64,000 nucleotides of DNA from Paenibacillus curdlanolyticus YK9 (GTDB lineage Bacteria; Bacillota; Bacilli; Paenibacillales; Paenibacillaceae), in NCBI RefSeq assembly GCF_000179615.1, contig NZ_AEDD01000012.1:62001-126000 (forward strand). Reading direction: 5' to 3'. A program made the position numbers and the translations under genes. The notes under the pieces were generated by a model that saw only the letters and a program-made list of their open reading frames with translations, was not told where the DNA came from and made no database searches. Every line of letters starts with the position of its first letter. Within the stretch, counting starts at the first letter, position 1. This document shows, piece after piece, positions 7,857 to 18,279 of the stretch.

Positions 7857-9062
7857 TTACTCCTTTCTTTCCTTCGCGTTTACGGGAATGTGGATCGTGA
7901 TCTTCGTTCCCTGATCTTTAGCCGATTCGATCTCCATCCTCCCCTCCAGTAACTCGACGCGTTCCTTCATTCCGATTAAACCGAAATGAGACCCTGGCTG
8001 CTCTGTTTTCGCTTCTGACGGTTCGACTTGGAAGCCGACCCCATTATCCACCACGCAGATTTTCACCAATTGGGCCTGATACGTCATCTCGAGGGACACG
8101 AACGTAGCATTGGCATGCTTCATGACATTAGTAAACGCCTCTTGAACTAGTCGATATATCCCAGCCTCCATCGCGGAGGGCAGTCGAACTTCTCGACCGA
8201 TCGTCTCGAATGTCGTCCGAATCCGTGTTTTTTCTTCAAAATCCTGCACATATTTCCGTAAAGTCGGCACCAAACCTAGATCATCCAATGCCATCGGTCG
8301 CAGGTTGAATATGATTTTGCGGATTTCCTCGAGACCGGTACGTACTTGCGCCTTCAAGTCTATTAATTCGTGCTGCACCATCTCAAATTCCTGCTTCACG
8401 ATCATTCTTTCTGCAATTTCCATCCTAAGAACTAGATTCGCCAGTCCTTGTGCCGGGCCGTCGTGAATCTCGCGCGCAATCCGTTTTCGTTCCTCTTCCT
8501 GTGCCAAAATGATCTTTAGCCCAATGAGCTGCCTGTTTTTGGCGGATTCAAGAATGCGTGTCACTTGGTTCAAATCGCCTGACAAATATTCGAGCACGAC
8601 ATTAATCTGGGAATGGATCGTCTGCGCCCGCTCGATCGAAAGATCGACGTTTTTGACCCGCTTCTGCAGATCGTCCCGCCTCGCCTTCAAGTACTGCTCT
8701 TTCTCGCTGTACATCAGCTTGTCGACTTGAATTTGCGTAGCTTTCTCATAGGCGCTCTTAATGTCCTGCTCATTAAACGTGACAAAATCACGGCTAACCT
8801 CTGTCAAACGAATGCGCGCAAGCCGATACTTATGCTCCAGCTGGTCCACTTTCTCAATGACTTCGGCTGCTTCACGCAGCACCTCATTGAGCTCCTGCTC
8901 CAGCGCTTGGAGCTCCTTGCGCGCCGATTCGCATATTTCAAAGATTTGAACTTTACTATCTTCCATGACGCTGATCGCATTGCTAATCACTTTATTAATG
9001 TCTTGAATCCGAGTATCCATATCCGCTCTGGTTTCCTTTCTATGTAGGGAAGCTGTCTTCAT
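7857..9062 (-). CDS. degS: Cytoplasmic sensor histidine kinase DegS
   Basis: No membrane segment is visible. The N-terminal half is a long coiled coil matching the DegS sensor domain. It is followed by a HisKA_3 dimerisation box with phospho-acceptor His in R-E-I-H-D-G-P-A-Q, the segment N-L-R-P-M-A-L-D-D-L-G-L and an ATPase domain with D-N-G-V-G-F and F-G-L-I-G-M-K-E-R. Two starts are possible: ATG 9062 with GGAAG 10 bases upstream (401 residues) or ATG 9020 behind AAAGGA (387 residues, closer to the Bacillus length of 385). It forms a two-gene unit with degU. Confidence 0.95.
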   Translation of the reverse strand: MKTASLHRKETRADMDTRIQDINKVISNAISVMEDSKVQIFEICESARKELQALEQELNEVLREAAEVIEKVDQLEHKYRLARIRLTEVSRDFVTFNEQDIKSAYEKATQIQVDKLMYSEKEQYLKARRDDLQKRVKNVDLSIERAQTIHSQINVVLEYLSGDLNQVTRILESAKNRQLIGLKIILAQEEERKRIAREIHDGPAQGLANLVLRMEIAERMIVKQEFEMVQHELIDLKAQVRTGLEEIRKIIFNLRPMALDDLGLVPTLRKYVQDFEEKTRIRTTFETIGREVRLPSAMEAGIYRLVQEAFTNVMKHANATFVSLEMTYQAQLVKICVVDNGVGFQVEPSEAKTEQPGSHFGLIGMKERVELLEGRMEIESAKDQGTKITIHIPVNAKERKE

Positions 9063-9141
9063 TATAACAAAACTTCCTACATCCTAGAAAACCATATATT
9101 ACCGACTAATAGCAATCATGCGGAATACCTATTGTGAGCGG

Positions 9142-11865
9142 TTACTCGACCGTTACCGACTTCGTCGCGCCATCAAACCCAACCTTTAGGCCAAGCTGCT
9201 CCGAAATTAAACGAAGCGGCACTAAAGTACGCCCATCCCGAATAATCGGCGCGGCTGCTGCCGGCTGGCGTACGCCATCAACGATAATATCCTTGCTGCC
9301 GATCTGCATATCGATGATCCGATCTCCGCGAATGACAGTTACGCGCTTCTCAGCGGATTCCCAGCCGACCTGCGCATCCATCGCATCGGCGATGAATACG
9401 AGCGGAAGGTAGGTGACCCCATTAAGGGCAATCGGCGCAACATCCAGCTTAACAGCCGTGCTGCCGATTGTTGCTGCTTTTTGGTTCAGCGTCAGCTTAA
9501 CGAATGGGCGCTCCAATGCCGGAAGAGAAGGTGGATAAAGCATCGTCATATCGTCAAAAGCGACCGCGCCTGTCGCGCTGCGTTCATCCTGATCTTGCGC
9601 GATATTCGCGACATAGAGCCGTTTGATCGTGATCGGATAATTCAAGCTGTAGGTAGCAAAATCGATTTTTAGCGTCTTCCAGCCCGTCCAATTAATCGAC
9701 TTCGCCAGATCGATGTAAGCCAGCTTGCCCGCACTGTCCTTCACTTCCATACGAAGCCAGTTGAAGCTGTTATCGCCATAGACATCCAACGCCATGCCGC
9801 TTGGCGTTCCGCTTACTTGACGGCCTGAGCCGTTAAGCGCTGCGTATGCTGCGAGCGTTTTGCCCGAACCGATTCCTGACGTGAAGTCGTAACGAAGCTG
9901 CAGCGCCGTTGACGATTCTTTGCCAGACAAGCCGTTCACCAGCTGAACGCTCCCTGATGCGCCATCGGTTGATTCAAATGTAATGCCGTAAGCAACCTTT
10001 TCGAATGTTTCCCACATCGTAGAGGCGGAGCCTTGCGTTAGCGTAAGCATGGCGGGATACCCGTCATATCGGGCAATCGCATATCCGACTGCAGCACCAC
10101 TATTCACTTTGTCGACCGTGAAGCTATTGCCGCTAACGGATGCGCTAAAGCCTTTGAACTCCCACTTAATTGATTCGGAAGGCACCGTATAATTGAGTCC
10201 GTCTTTTGTCGTAATTTTTATCGTAGCCTTCACTTGCGCTCCTGATTCCAACGAACCAGCCGATGCGTCGATAGTCATGCTCGCAATTTGATCAGCGCCA
10301 ATTACATTGACAGGCAATTCACCGGTGACGCCTGCTGCTGACGCTTTGATCGCGCCCTGTCCTGACTTAAGCGCAGTAAACGTCGATCCGTTAAACATGC
10401 CGATGCTGCCCGTCGCCTTCCATTGCGGCTTCAAGTCTCCTGCATCCACTGGGTTGTAATAGGTATCGTACGCCTTCAGGCTATAATCTGCGGTCTGTCC
10501 GATAAACAGCGTGTTCGCACCGCCTGGCATCAGGCCAGCCAATTGCCCTTTTGGCGCCGTACTGAAGACGCCAATGCCGTTGGCAACTGGACGGAGGTAC
10601 GTGCCTCCTGTCGTTGGATGCGCCGTCTTGAGCGCGAATTCGCCAAGCGGACGCTCTACCATCGTTGTCGATCCGCCGCCATCCAGGTCAACGCCCTTCC
10701 ATACGCCGAGCGCTACCATCGCCTCCTGCAGCTCCTTGAGCGTCATCCCGTTGCGCGTCGATGTCCCCTCAGCCGTGAGCATAAGCACCTTCTTCGCATC
10801 CTTCGTATACCCGACTGCCGTCCGATAGACGGCGCTCGAGCCGCTGACGCCGCTAATGTCCCGCGAGAAAGCTGCCGCTTTGCCATTCTCCACAAGAATC
10901 GTATGCCCGCCTACCATCATTTGATAGGATGCCGTGTCGATCTTTTGTCCAGTCGTTTGCGATACGAGCGAATAGTCGGCATTAACGGCGGAACCGACGG
11001 TCAAATGCTCATTGATAAACTTCGCCGCCGTACCATGCGCTCGCAAAATATAACCATCCGCAGGCGGCTGCATTTGCAGCGTTTCGCCGCTCTTCGTAAT
11101 CTGAACGACTTTCCCGTTACGCACGAGCACTTCCGTCGGGGTCGTATTGCTGTCCTTCGGACGCGTCGCAGCCGTCCAGGCGCTCGTGTATACATAAATC
11201 GCATTCGCATGGCTGTACCCATTGTTCGGCTCTGTTCGATAAGCCGACTCGTTCATGCCTGCGATTGGAAACGCGCTGCCGTCCTCCGCCGTCAGCTTGC
11301 CATCGAAGCTATACAAGTCGATAGATGCCGCTTTGCTCTTCGTTACGCCAAAGGAATACATCCCTTTCAGCTGCATCGGACCGGACATGAGCGTGCCGCT
11401 CGTAATTTGCGGGCCCATTGGCGAATTGTCGGACGAGCTGCCCGTTTGGAACACATCCGCATTGACAGCTGCGACAGCACCGTTTTCTTTGGCCAAATTA
11501 AGCACGTTACTCAAGTTCGCGACGGTATTCCCTTTGCCGCTCATCGCGTTTAGTTGAACATACGGATTGGTCAGGTCAACCTCGATCACATGAACGTTGA
11601 CCGTGCCATTTCCCTTCGCAGGCGTCCAGCGATAATCGATTCGATTGACGCCGGAGGCGATCGGCTGACGGCTCTGCTCCGTCATCGTCATATTCGCTGT
11701 TTTCAGTGTATCGGCCGTTGATGCCGCTGCTGCTTTCTCGTATGCGAATGGCAGTACCCCTTGAAGCGGCTGCAGCAGCAGCGCGCCCCCAATAACGACG
11801 ACGATTGCTTTACGGGTCAAGCTATGGTTGAAAGGTACGAAACGAACCTTGTAGCGATCTAACAT
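9142..11865 (-). CDS. Secreted phosphodiester glycosidase (NAGPA) with copper amine oxidase-like stalk domain
   Basis: This 907-residue protein has an N-terminal hydrophobic segment (20-40) followed by A-A-A-A-S, a signal-peptide-like start. Residues about 90-440 form a NAGPA/YigE-type phosphodiester glycosidase domain with V-N-A-D-V-F at 134-139 and D-L-D-G-G-G-S-T at 393-400. A middle region of Ig-like and beta-sandwich character follows. The C terminus (about 790-907) has two halves of the copper amine oxidase N-like domain, often a cell-wall stalk in Paenibacillus-type proteins. Relatives hydrolyse sugar-phosphodiester bonds, possibly in wall polymers. The ATG at 11865 has GGGAGAG 10 bases upstream. 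It is preceded by a separate gene's terminator, so it is likely transcribed alone. Confidence 0.88.
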   Translation of the reverse strand: MLDRYKVRFVPFNHSLTRKAIVVVIGGALLLQPLQGVLPFAYEKAAAASTADTLKTANMTMTEQSRQPIASGVNRIDYRWTPAKGNGTVNVHVIEVDLTNPYVQLNAMSGKGNTVANLSNVLNLAKENGAVAAVNADVFQTGSSSDNSPMGPQITSGTLMSGPMQLKGMYSFGVTKSKAASIDLYSFDGKLTAEDGSAFPIAGMNESAYRTEPNNGYSHANAIYVYTSAWTAATRPKDSNTTPTEVLVRNGKVVQITKSGETLQMQPPADGYILRAHGTAAKFINEHLTVGSAVNADYSLVSQTTGQKIDTASYQMMVGGHTILVENGKAAAFSRDISGVSGSSAVYRTAVGYTKDAKKVLMLTAEGTSTRNGMTLKELQEAMVALGVWKGVDLDGGGSTTMVERPLGEFALKTAHPTTGGTYLRPVANGIGVFSTAPKGQLAGLMPGGANTLFIGQTADYSLKAYDTYYNPVDAGDLKPQWKATGSIGMFNGSTFTALKSGQGAIKASAAGVTGELPVNVIGADQIASMTIDASAGSLESGAQVKATIKITTKDGLNYTVPSESIKWEFKGFSASVSGNSFTVDKVNSGAAVGYAIARYDGYPAMLTLTQGSASTMWETFEKVAYGITFESTDGASGSVQLVNGLSGKESSTALQLRYDFTSGIGSGKTLAAYAALNGSGRQVSGTPSGMALDVYGDNSFNWLRMEVKDSAGKLAYIDLAKSINWTGWKTLKIDFATYSLNYPITIKRLYVANIAQDQDERSATGAVAFDDMTMLYPPSLPALERPFVKLTLNQKAATIGSTAVKLDVAPIALNGVTYLPLVFIADAMDAQVGWESAEKRVTVIRGDRIIDMQIGSKDIIVDGVRQPAAAAPIIRDGRTLVPLRLISEQLGLKVGFDGATKSVTVE

Positions 11866-11888
11866 GTTGGTACAACTCTCCCATCTAT

Positions 11889-11911
11889 GAAGTCTATAAG
11901 TAATAGACTTC
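11889..11911 (-). promoter_or_regulatory. Perfect inverted repeat in the 5' leader of the phosphodiester glycosidase gene
   Basis: gaagtctat and atagacttc pair perfectly over 9 bp with a 5-base loop. The hairpin ends only a few bases before the GGGAGAG ribosome binding site. It could be an operator or an mRNA hairpin that affects translation or stability; there is no T-tract, so it is not a terminator. Confidence 0.5.
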
Positions 11912-11986
11912 TTCCAGCGTAAAAAGTTACGTTCGATAGAATAACTCTATCATCTCTTGTAAGGTGATTCATAATGGTAATGAATA

Positions 11987-12033
11987 CAAAAAGGCTGATC
12001 TCTTACCGCCGATAGACGGTAAAAAGATCAGCC
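11987..12033 (-). terminator. Terminator after the Big_5/SwmB/SLH surface protein gene
   Basis: Outer arms ggctgatct/agatcagcc and inner arms ttaccg/cggtaa form a long hairpin. On the minus strand it is followed by TTTTTG. It lies 10 bases after the stop at 12043. Confidence 0.88.
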
Positions 12034-12042
12034 CCTTGCTTG

Positions 12043-15000
12043 TTAAGCCTCAATGAAATCAATATATACGAGCAATCGTTTAATCATAATAACTGCTTCC
12101 GCCCGCGTGGCATTCGCCTGCGGCGCGAATGTCGTGGATGTCTGACCGTTGATCAGCTGTGCGAATACGGCCTTCGCAACATCCTGCTGCGCCCATGTGC
12201 CGATCTTCGACTTGTCTTTGAACTTGTTCAAGTACGTCGAAGCGGTCTGAGGCAAATCAACGCGTACATCAGCAGCCGAAGCGGCCCTCATGAGCATGAC
12301 TGCCATTTCTTGACGAGAAATGTAGCTGTTCGGCTTAAACGTTCCGTCCGAGTTGCCCAGCACGATTCCCGCTTTGGTCGCTGCACCGATATAAGATGCC
12401 AGCGTCGCATTCTGGTTAACGTCTTTGAATTTCGCTGCCGAAGCTTTGTCGCCCGAAAGGCCGAGCCCCCGCGAGATGAACATGGCGAATTCACCGCGAG
12501 TGACAGGCTTCGTTGGCTCAAACTTCGTTGTTGAGCGTCCTTCTACAATATATTTGTTCGCAAGCAGCATAATGTCGCTGTAAGCCCAATGCTTGCTCGT
12601 ATCTGTAAATTCGATGCCGCCCTTCACGATCGCATACGCGCTATTGCCTTTGCGCTTGAATGTAATCGTGGAGCCGGTAGTGTCCTGTGCGACAGTCGTC
12701 GGGACATAAGACAGTACGCCCGTCTCCGGATCTAGCCATACCGCAGCCGTCTGGCGCGGATCAAGCTTCGTTGTCGTATGAACCGTACGCGTCAGATAAC
12801 CGCTGAATTGTTTAACCGAATTCGTAGCCGAACCGTTCACGACGAACAGTTCGTACGACAGAGGCCCTACGATCAATTGTGCTTTAGAGGTTGCCAATGC
12901 AGTTTGCATGGCCGAGCTCTGTGAGCCAGCGCCCTTATCCATCGTGAAGAGCAGCGAGCCGGACGTTCCGCCAACCTTGCGCAGCTCTACCCAATCAATA
13001 GAAGATAACGGCACTTCATAGGTTAGATCACCGTATCGCACCATGAAGGAAGCATTCGCCGCACTGCTCTTGGCAGCCTCCAGCGCAGAGATCGGTACCG
13101 CAACAAGCGCCGCTCCTTCCGTCGGTGGCACCTCGAATGTGACGCGCGGCAGCTTCGAGCTGCTAGTGCGCGCTGTATTGAAGGCTGCTGTCACCTTATC
13201 AGCAGTTAGCGTATACCGCTGTGCCGACCGTCCGCCAGGCGAAAGATCGCTTGTTGCAGTTGCATCTAGCGGCTTCAGCACAACGTTACCATCGGTTGTC
13301 GTTCCGCCCGTCTGGCCGTTAGTCGTCAGGTTCGTTACGGAGACGGACGAGATGTCTCCAATGAGTGTACCTGACATTGTACGAAGCAATGCATTGGTAG
13401 AGCTGTAAGACAGTGAAACAACATCGCCTAACGTCACAGGACTTGTGAGCGTCAAGACTACGGAATTGTTTGAAATACTCGCCTGCAAAAGTGGACGAAC
13501 GATATTGTTCACCTTGACCGAGAATTGCGTAATTAGCGGTACATAAGATGAATTCAACACTTCGTTAAATGACAAAGTTACCGTCGCGCCGGTTACGGAT
13601 GCGCCCGTCACTTGCGTCGAACCATTCACAATATTAGCTGTAACACCGCCAAAAGTCGGTGCAGCATTGCCTGCCAGGTCCTTCAGCGCCGGCGTGCCCG
13701 ATACATAACTTACGATTACGCCTTGCGTGCTGCCTACGGCAACGGACAATGTCAGTATAACTTGGTTGTTATTGACTTCTACCGATTGAACTGGCCTTGT
13801 CGTACCTGCAACAAGTACGGAAAACTGCGAGCTGCTCGGTACCGAGCTGCGATCCAAACCTTCGTCATACGTCAAGGTCAGCTTGTTGCCTGAAGCTGCC
13901 GCGGACATTAGAGCAGGAGCTTTCGTATCTACGCCGTTACGGATGTAGAAGTCCGTAAACGATTGAACTGCATTGCCGGCCGAATCCTTCAATGGATAGG
14001 AGCTGGCAGTATAGGAGACCGAGACCGATTGGCCATTCGGCACCGTGCCTGACAGCGTCAAAATCACGTATGAACCGCCGCCCATAGCTGAAACGATCCC
14101 ATAGCTGCTGCCGTTCACTTTTACTTGGAACTGGTAATAGGCATAACTGCTAATCGCCGCCAGATCCTCGCTGAATTGCAAAGTGAGCGTATTGCCGTTC
14201 ACTGTTCCTGATAGCGGACGAGGCTGCGTTGTGTCTGATGTATTCGTGACAGTATAGCCTGTAAAGCTCGTTGAAGCATTACGCGATATATCCTGTACCG
14301 GCGTTGTTCCTTTGGAGTAGGACACTTTCACGACTTGCCCGAATACGACGGAGCTTTGCAATTGAATGCTCACGGTTGCTCCGCTGATCTTAACTCCGAC
14401 AACGGCACGTGGGACATCGTTAACCGTTACATAATAATTAGCGCTCGATGGTACGGAATTCGGATCAAGATCCTCATTGTATTTGAGCGTGATCCACGAA
14501 CCACTGGACATCTCAGCGCTCATGAGCGTAGGAGCCATGCCGTCAGATCCAATCGTACGGAATGACCATTGATATTCATTCAATATGCCTACAAATCGAT
14601 TGCCAGCAAGGTCGGTAACCGAGCCTTCCTGCATTTCGACATAGTATGACGTATTGGCGCTTAAAGCGTCTCCCGCCCCAGCTGCAATTGGCTTAATAAT
14701 GAGTTTCTTGTTATCCTGCGGATCAATCGACAATTGCGTCGCTAGTGCGCCAGTGGATGTGCCGGAGCGTTTGATCGTTACTGTACCCGTTGCAGCCGGC
14801 AGTGCGATCGGCTCGCTGAACACCGCGATAAACGAAGCATTCGTTTGAACTGTGCTGGACCCGCTTACAGGCGTAACCGATGCAAGCGTAGGCAGCGTCG
14901 AATCCTGCGTTACTCTGAATGTCCATTGTCCAGTCGACATGCCGGCAAACAGATTGCCGCTGCGGTCGATGATCGCTTGGTTGCCAATTTGCACCTCGTA

Positions 15001-16410
15001 CGAGGCGTTATTCACAAATGACTTCCCTGCAGGCAAGTTGATCGTTAGCACATTCGTTCCTCCGCCTGTGACGAGGGAAGAAGTAATCGGAATCGTCTCA
15101 AACACGGTGTTGTTATCCGTGTTACGAATGACGATACTGCCGTTTGCCGGCAATACGGCTTCATTGAATTGAACCGTCAGCGGAAAACGAAGTGTGCTTT
15201 GGACACTGCTATTAAGCGGGCTCAATGCGCTTACAACAGGCGGTGCCGTATCGACTCCCGGCTTCGTTCTGAAATTCCAAGCCGTGGCGGACGAAATCCC
15301 TTGGAACAGCACGGCGCCCGAAGCAGCATCCTTATAGGAGCCTGCATCGATTAACACGTAATATTCCGTTCCTTCTGCCAGCGTTCCGTAAGGAATGCTG
15401 ACGGTCGCTCCATTGATCGAACTCGAGGCAACTGAAAGCTGCTGCACAGTCGCGTTGTCGGCTACACGATTAATCGAGATTTTCTTATTGCCATCAGCAA
15501 CTGCCACATTCACCCCAAAATTGATTTGCAGCTGCCCGCTTAATTCAGCATTTGTTGCATTATCTGCCGGGCTCTGCGGTACGTAGGCCATCGGAGGCGC
15601 AGAAGTGGTAAACCGCCATTGTCCTGAACCAATACCCACATAAGCATTGCCATCGCCATCTGAAAACGCTCCGCCCGGAACGAGCACCTCATATGTATTG
15701 TTTGGCAGTAATGCGCCTGCAGTCATAATCGTCAGCGTATCCGTACCGCTGCCGCGTACATTCGGCGATACGACGCTGATCGACTGCGTGTCGGCTGCAT
15801 TGCCCGTCGTTATATTTTGAATCGTAATAATGCCCGTCGCCGCGAACACAGGCTCATTAAACTTCAGTGACAGCGCTGTATCAATTGGTGCAACTGCTCC
15901 TGAAACCGGTACCTGCTGCATTAGCTGCGGCGGCGTTGCATTGCTGCCCCTCATCCAGAAATTCCATGACATTGCATTCGTAAGCCCTGCAAAGTTCTGG
16001 CCGTTGTCATTGCGGAACGCGCCCGCATCTACCCATACATAATACGCTTCTCCTGCCACAAGCAAACTATCGGTAGGATCGATCGTCACAACACTGCGAT
16101 TCGCACCGATCGATACCAGCTGGCTTGTAGCGATCTCATAAGATTCCGCTACGCTGTTATCAGACACCTTACGGATGGACACAGCAGCAGAGCCTGTCCC
16201 GCGTTGCACATTCTCGTCAAACGTAAGCACAAGCTTATCGCTCGGGCTAACGCCAGTCGCGTTGTCGGATGGACTCATTGCAATTAGCAAAGGTCCGTTA
16301 GCGGCTGCCACCGCTTGCTGCGGACGACCCACAATTCCGGCTATCGCCAATTCCAGGACGAGTACCATAGCTACAATAAATGATAGTTTTCTTCGAATCC
16401 GAACCAACAT
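12043..16410 (-). CDS. Large SLH-anchored surface protein with Big_5 and SwmB-type Ig-like repeats
   Basis: The protein has about 1455 residues. A signal peptide (hydrophobic stretch, then A-V-A-A-A) is followed by about five Big_5-like units, each opening near S-P-x-(D/N)-x-A-T and containing a (L/I)-x-F-x-E-x-V core. Next come four SwmB-like units with K-D-x-(A/S)-G-N or a variant of it. A mixed region leads to three C-terminal SLH domains (cores T-R-G-E-F-A, S-R-Q-E-M-A and T-R-A-E-A-V). SLH domains bind pyruvylated wall polymer, so the protein is displayed outside the cell. The ATG at 16410 follows GAGGAG by 5 bases; an in-frame GTG 6 bases earlier lies too close to that site. The ligand or substrate is unknown; an adhesive or structural role is inferred. 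Confidence 0.9.
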   Translation of the reverse strand: MLVRIRRKLSFIVAMVLVLELAIAGIVGRPQQAVAAANGPLLIAMSPSDNATGVSPSDKLVLTFDENVQRGTGSAAVSIRKVSDNSVAESYEIATSQLVSIGANRSVVTIDPTDSLLVAGEAYYVWVDAGAFRNDNGQNFAGLTNAMSWNFWMRGSNATPPQLMQQVPVSGAVAPIDTALSLKFNEPVFAATGIITIQNITTGNAADTQSISVVSPNVRGSGTDTLTIMTAGALLPNNTYEVLVPGGAFSDGDGNAYVGIGSGQWRFTTSAPPMAYVPQSPADNATNAELSGQLQINFGVNVAVADGNKKISINRVADNATVQQLSVASSSINGATVSIPYGTLAEGTEYYVLIDAGSYKDAASGAVLFQGISSATAWNFRTKPGVDTAPPVVSALSPLNSSVQSTLRFPLTVQFNEAVLPANGSIVIRNTDNNTVFETIPITSSLVTGGGTNVLTINLPAGKSFVNNASYEVQIGNQAIIDRSGNLFAGMSTGQWTFRVTQDSTLPTLASVTPVSGSSTVQTNASFIAVFSEPIALPAATGTVTIKRSGTSTGALATQLSIDPQDNKKLIIKPIAAGAGDALSANTSYYVEMQEGSVTDLAGNRFVGILNEYQWSFRTIGSDGMAPTLMSAEMSSGSWITLKYNEDLDPNSVPSSANYYVTVNDVPRAVVGVKISGATVSIQLQSSVVFGQVVKVSYSKGTTPVQDISRNASTSFTGYTVTNTSDTTQPRPLSGTVNGNTLTLQFSEDLAAISSYAYYQFQVKVNGSSYGIVSAMGGGSYVILTLSGTVPNGQSVSVSYTASSYPLKDSAGNAVQSFTDFYIRNGVDTKAPALMSAAASGNKLTLTYDEGLDRSSVPSSSQFSVLVAGTTRPVQSVEVNNNQVILTLSVAVGSTQGVIVSYVSGTPALKDLAGNAAPTFGGVTANIVNGSTQVTGASVTGATVTLSFNEVLNSSYVPLITQFSVKVNNIVRPLLQASISNNSVVLTLTSPVTLGDVVSLSYSSTNALLRTMSGTLIGDISSVSVTNLTTNGQTGGTTTDGNVVLKPLDATATSDLSPGGRSAQRYTLTADKVTAAFNTARTSSSKLPRVTFEVPPTEGAALVAVPISALEAAKSSAANASFMVRYGDLTYEVPLSSIDWVELRKVGGTSGSLLFTMDKGAGSQSSAMQTALATSKAQLIVGPLSYELFVVNGSATNSVKQFSGYLTRTVHTTTKLDPRQTAAVWLDPETGVLSYVPTTVAQDTTGSTITFKRKGNSAYAIVKGGIEFTDTSKHWAYSDIMLLANKYIVEGRSTTKFEPTKPVTRGEFAMFISRGLGLSGDKASAAKFKDVNQNATLASYIGAATKAGIVLGNSDGTFKPNSYISRQEMAVMLMRAASAADVRVDLPQTASTYLNKFKDKSKIGTWAQQDVAKAVFAQLINGQTSTTFAPQANATRAEAVIMIKRLLVYIDFIEA

Positions 16411-16486
16411 GACCACTCCTCAAAAAAGTCACTCGTACCTCTATTAACGGCATTTGATAAGGAAATGTTTAGAGAATATGGTTGAA

Positions 16487-16526
16487 ACAAAAAGAAGCCT
16501 CGGACAATAAGTCCAAGGCTTCTTTT
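16487..16526 (-). terminator. Terminator after metK
   Basis: agaagcc/ggcttct arms with inner ggac/gtcc and an AATAA-type loop lie 12 bases after the metK stop. T-runs flank the hairpin on both strands, so it could act in either direction, but only metK points into it. Confidence 0.85.
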
Positions 16527-16537
16527 GTTCTATTCGA

Positions 16538-17740
16538 TTAAGCGAGCGCGTCAGCTTTAAGCTGTTCGGATTTGTCCACGCGTTCCCAAGGAAGATCGAT
16601 ATCTGTACGGCCGAAGTGACCGTATGCTGCTGTTTTGCCGTAAATCGGACGACGCAGATCAAGCATTTTGATGATGCCCGCTGGACGCAGATCAAAGTTT
16701 TTGGAAATGACTTCAACGAGTTTCTCGTCATCGACTTTGCCTGTTCCATAAGTATCAACGTTGATCGATACTGGTTGCGCTACGCCGATTGCATATGCCA
16801 ACTGGATTTCGCATTTGTCAGCCAGACCAGCTGCTACGATGTTTTTCGCAACGTAACGTGCTGCATAAGCTGCCGAACGGTCCACTTTCGTTGGATCTTT
16901 GCCGGAGAATGCGCCGCCGCCGTGGCGTGCATAACCGCCATACGTATCAACGATAATTTTACGGCCTGTCAAGCCTGCATCGCCTTGTGGTCCGCCAATT
17001 ACGAAACGGCCCGTAGGGTTGATGAAGAATTTCGTTTGCTCGTCGAGCCATTCCGTTGGAACGACTGGTTTGATAACATGCTCGCGAATGTCTGCTTGGA
17101 TTTGCTCCAGCGTTACTTCTTCGGCATGCTGTGTCGATACAACGATCGTGTCTACGCGTACAGGCTTGCCGTCAACGTATTCGATCGTAACTTGCGTTTT
17201 GCCGTCTGGACGAAGGTAATCCAGTTGGCCGTTCTTACGAACTTCCGACAGGCGGCGTGCAATCCGGTGCGACAATGCGATCGGAAGCGGCATCAGCTCT
17301 GGCGTCTCGTTCGTTGCAAAACCAAACATCAGGCCTTGGTCGCCTGCACCGATGTCTTCGTTCTCTTGTTGTACGTCTTTGCCGTCACGCGACTCGAGAG
17401 CTGCGTTAACGCCTTGTGCGATGTCTGCCGATTGCTCGTTGAGCGATGTCAGAACTGCGCAAGTGCTGGAGTCAAAGCCATACTTCGCACGAGTGTAACC
17501 GATTTCTTTTATCGTACGGCGCACGATTGAAGGAATATCGACATAATCTGCGCTGCTACTGATTTCGCCGATAACAAGCACGAGGCCCGTTGCAACCGAA
17601 ACTTCGCACGCTACGCGCGCATTAGGATCAACTTCCAAAAATGCGTCCAATACTGCATCGGAAATCTGGTCGCATATTTTGTCCGGATGGCCTTCTGTGA
17701 CCGATTCCGAAGTAAACAAATGTCTGCCTTTCAAAGACAT
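16538..17740 (-). CDS. metK: S-adenosylmethionine synthetase
   Basis: MetK makes S-adenosylmethionine from methionine and ATP. The 400-residue protein has the family length. Visible signatures are [14 protein letters not shown] near the N terminus, G-A-G-D-Q-G in the central domain and [10 protein letters not shown] in the C-terminal domain. The ATG at 17740 was chosen because the protein begins [13 protein letters not shown] as in relatives and AGGAGG lies upstream. The 146 bases between metK and the SASP gene show no S-box (SAM-I) riboswitch consensus that I can recognise. It is monocistronic, bounded by terminators on both sides. Confidence 0.97.
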   Translation of the reverse strand: MSLKGRHLFTSESVTEGHPDKICDQISDAVLDAFLEVDPNARVACEVSVATGLVLVIGEISSSADYVDIPSIVRRTIKEIGYTRAKYGFDSSTCAVLTSLNEQSADIAQGVNAALESRDGKDVQQENEDIGAGDQGLMFGFATNETPELMPLPIALSHRIARRLSEVRKNGQLDYLRPDGKTQVTIEYVDGKPVRVDTIVVSTQHAEEVTLEQIQADIREHVIKPVVPTEWLDEQTKFFINPTGRFVIGGPQGDAGLTGRKIIVDTYGGYARHGGGAFSGKDPTKVDRSAAYAARYVAKNIVAAGLADKCEIQLAYAIGVAQPVSINVDTYGTGKVDDEKLVEVISKNFDLRPAGIIKMLDLRRPIYGKTAAYGHFGRTDIDLPWERVDKSEQLKADALA

Positions 17741-17803
17741 CTCCTCAAACCTCCTATTAACCTTATCTTTTTTTATTATGCGCATAAGAGCGATGTGCCT
17801 ACA

Positions 17804-17836
17804 CAAAAAATGAACCTTTTCCGTTAGGAAAAGGTT
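17804..17836 (-). terminator. Terminator after the SASP gene
   Basis: A perfect 10-bp stem aaccttttcc/ggaaaaggtt with loop gtta is followed on the minus strand by CATTTTTTG. It sits 50 bases after the stop at 17887. Confidence 0.88.
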
Positions 17837-17886
17837 GTGATTACAACTCTTCTAAAACAGTATGATACCGGAAGAAGACAAGCATG

Positions 17887-18171
17887 TCAATGGATGGATG
17901 TCCCTGAACCATTCAATACCGATTCCGCCTGCTTAATGAGACGACGCGTGATTTCACCGCCTACTGAGCCCGCATCCCGCGTTGCTAATTGCGACCAAGG
18001 GACATGACCGCCAACAGCGCTTACCGTCCCGAACTCGCCAGCAAATTCAGTATCCGCACCAGTCACTGCCCCTGTAGATTGCATTAACCCTAATTCTGCG
18101 GCAATTTCGTATTTCATTTGGTTCAGCGCATGCTTACTGGCTGGTACAACTTTTTGATTCGAACGACTCAT
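17887..18171 (-). CDS. Alpha/beta-type small acid-soluble spore protein
   Basis: The 94-residue protein carries the SASP cores A-L-N-Q-M-K-Y-E-I-A-A-E-L-G and S-V-G-G-E-I-T-R-R-L-I-K-Q-A-E. These proteins coat spore DNA and protect it from UV and chemical damage, and are degraded by the GPR protease at germination. It is longer than the usual 60-70 residues, owing mainly to a linker between the two conserved blocks. The ATG at 18171 has GGAGGTG 8 bases upstream. It should be forespore-expressed (sigma G) by family, but I do not see a convincing sigma G promoter. Confidence 0.93.
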   Translation of the reverse strand: MSRSNQKVVPASKHALNQMKYEIAAELGLMQSTGAVTGADTEFAGEFGTVSAVGGHVPWSQLATRDAGSVGGEITRRLIKQAESVLNGSGTSIH

Positions 18172-18279
18172 TAATGAAGCACCTCCAAATTGTTGTTTGG
18201 TACGTGCTATTAGAGTGCGTCCTTTGTGTGAAACTGAAGCGTATAACCTTTTGTCAGGCGGGGAAGAATTATGAATGAA

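Noticed and set aside
17741-17886. SAM riboswitch upstream of metK
   Set aside because: The gap is only 146 bases, is occupied by the SASP terminator, and shows no S-box core or anti-terminator that I can recognise.
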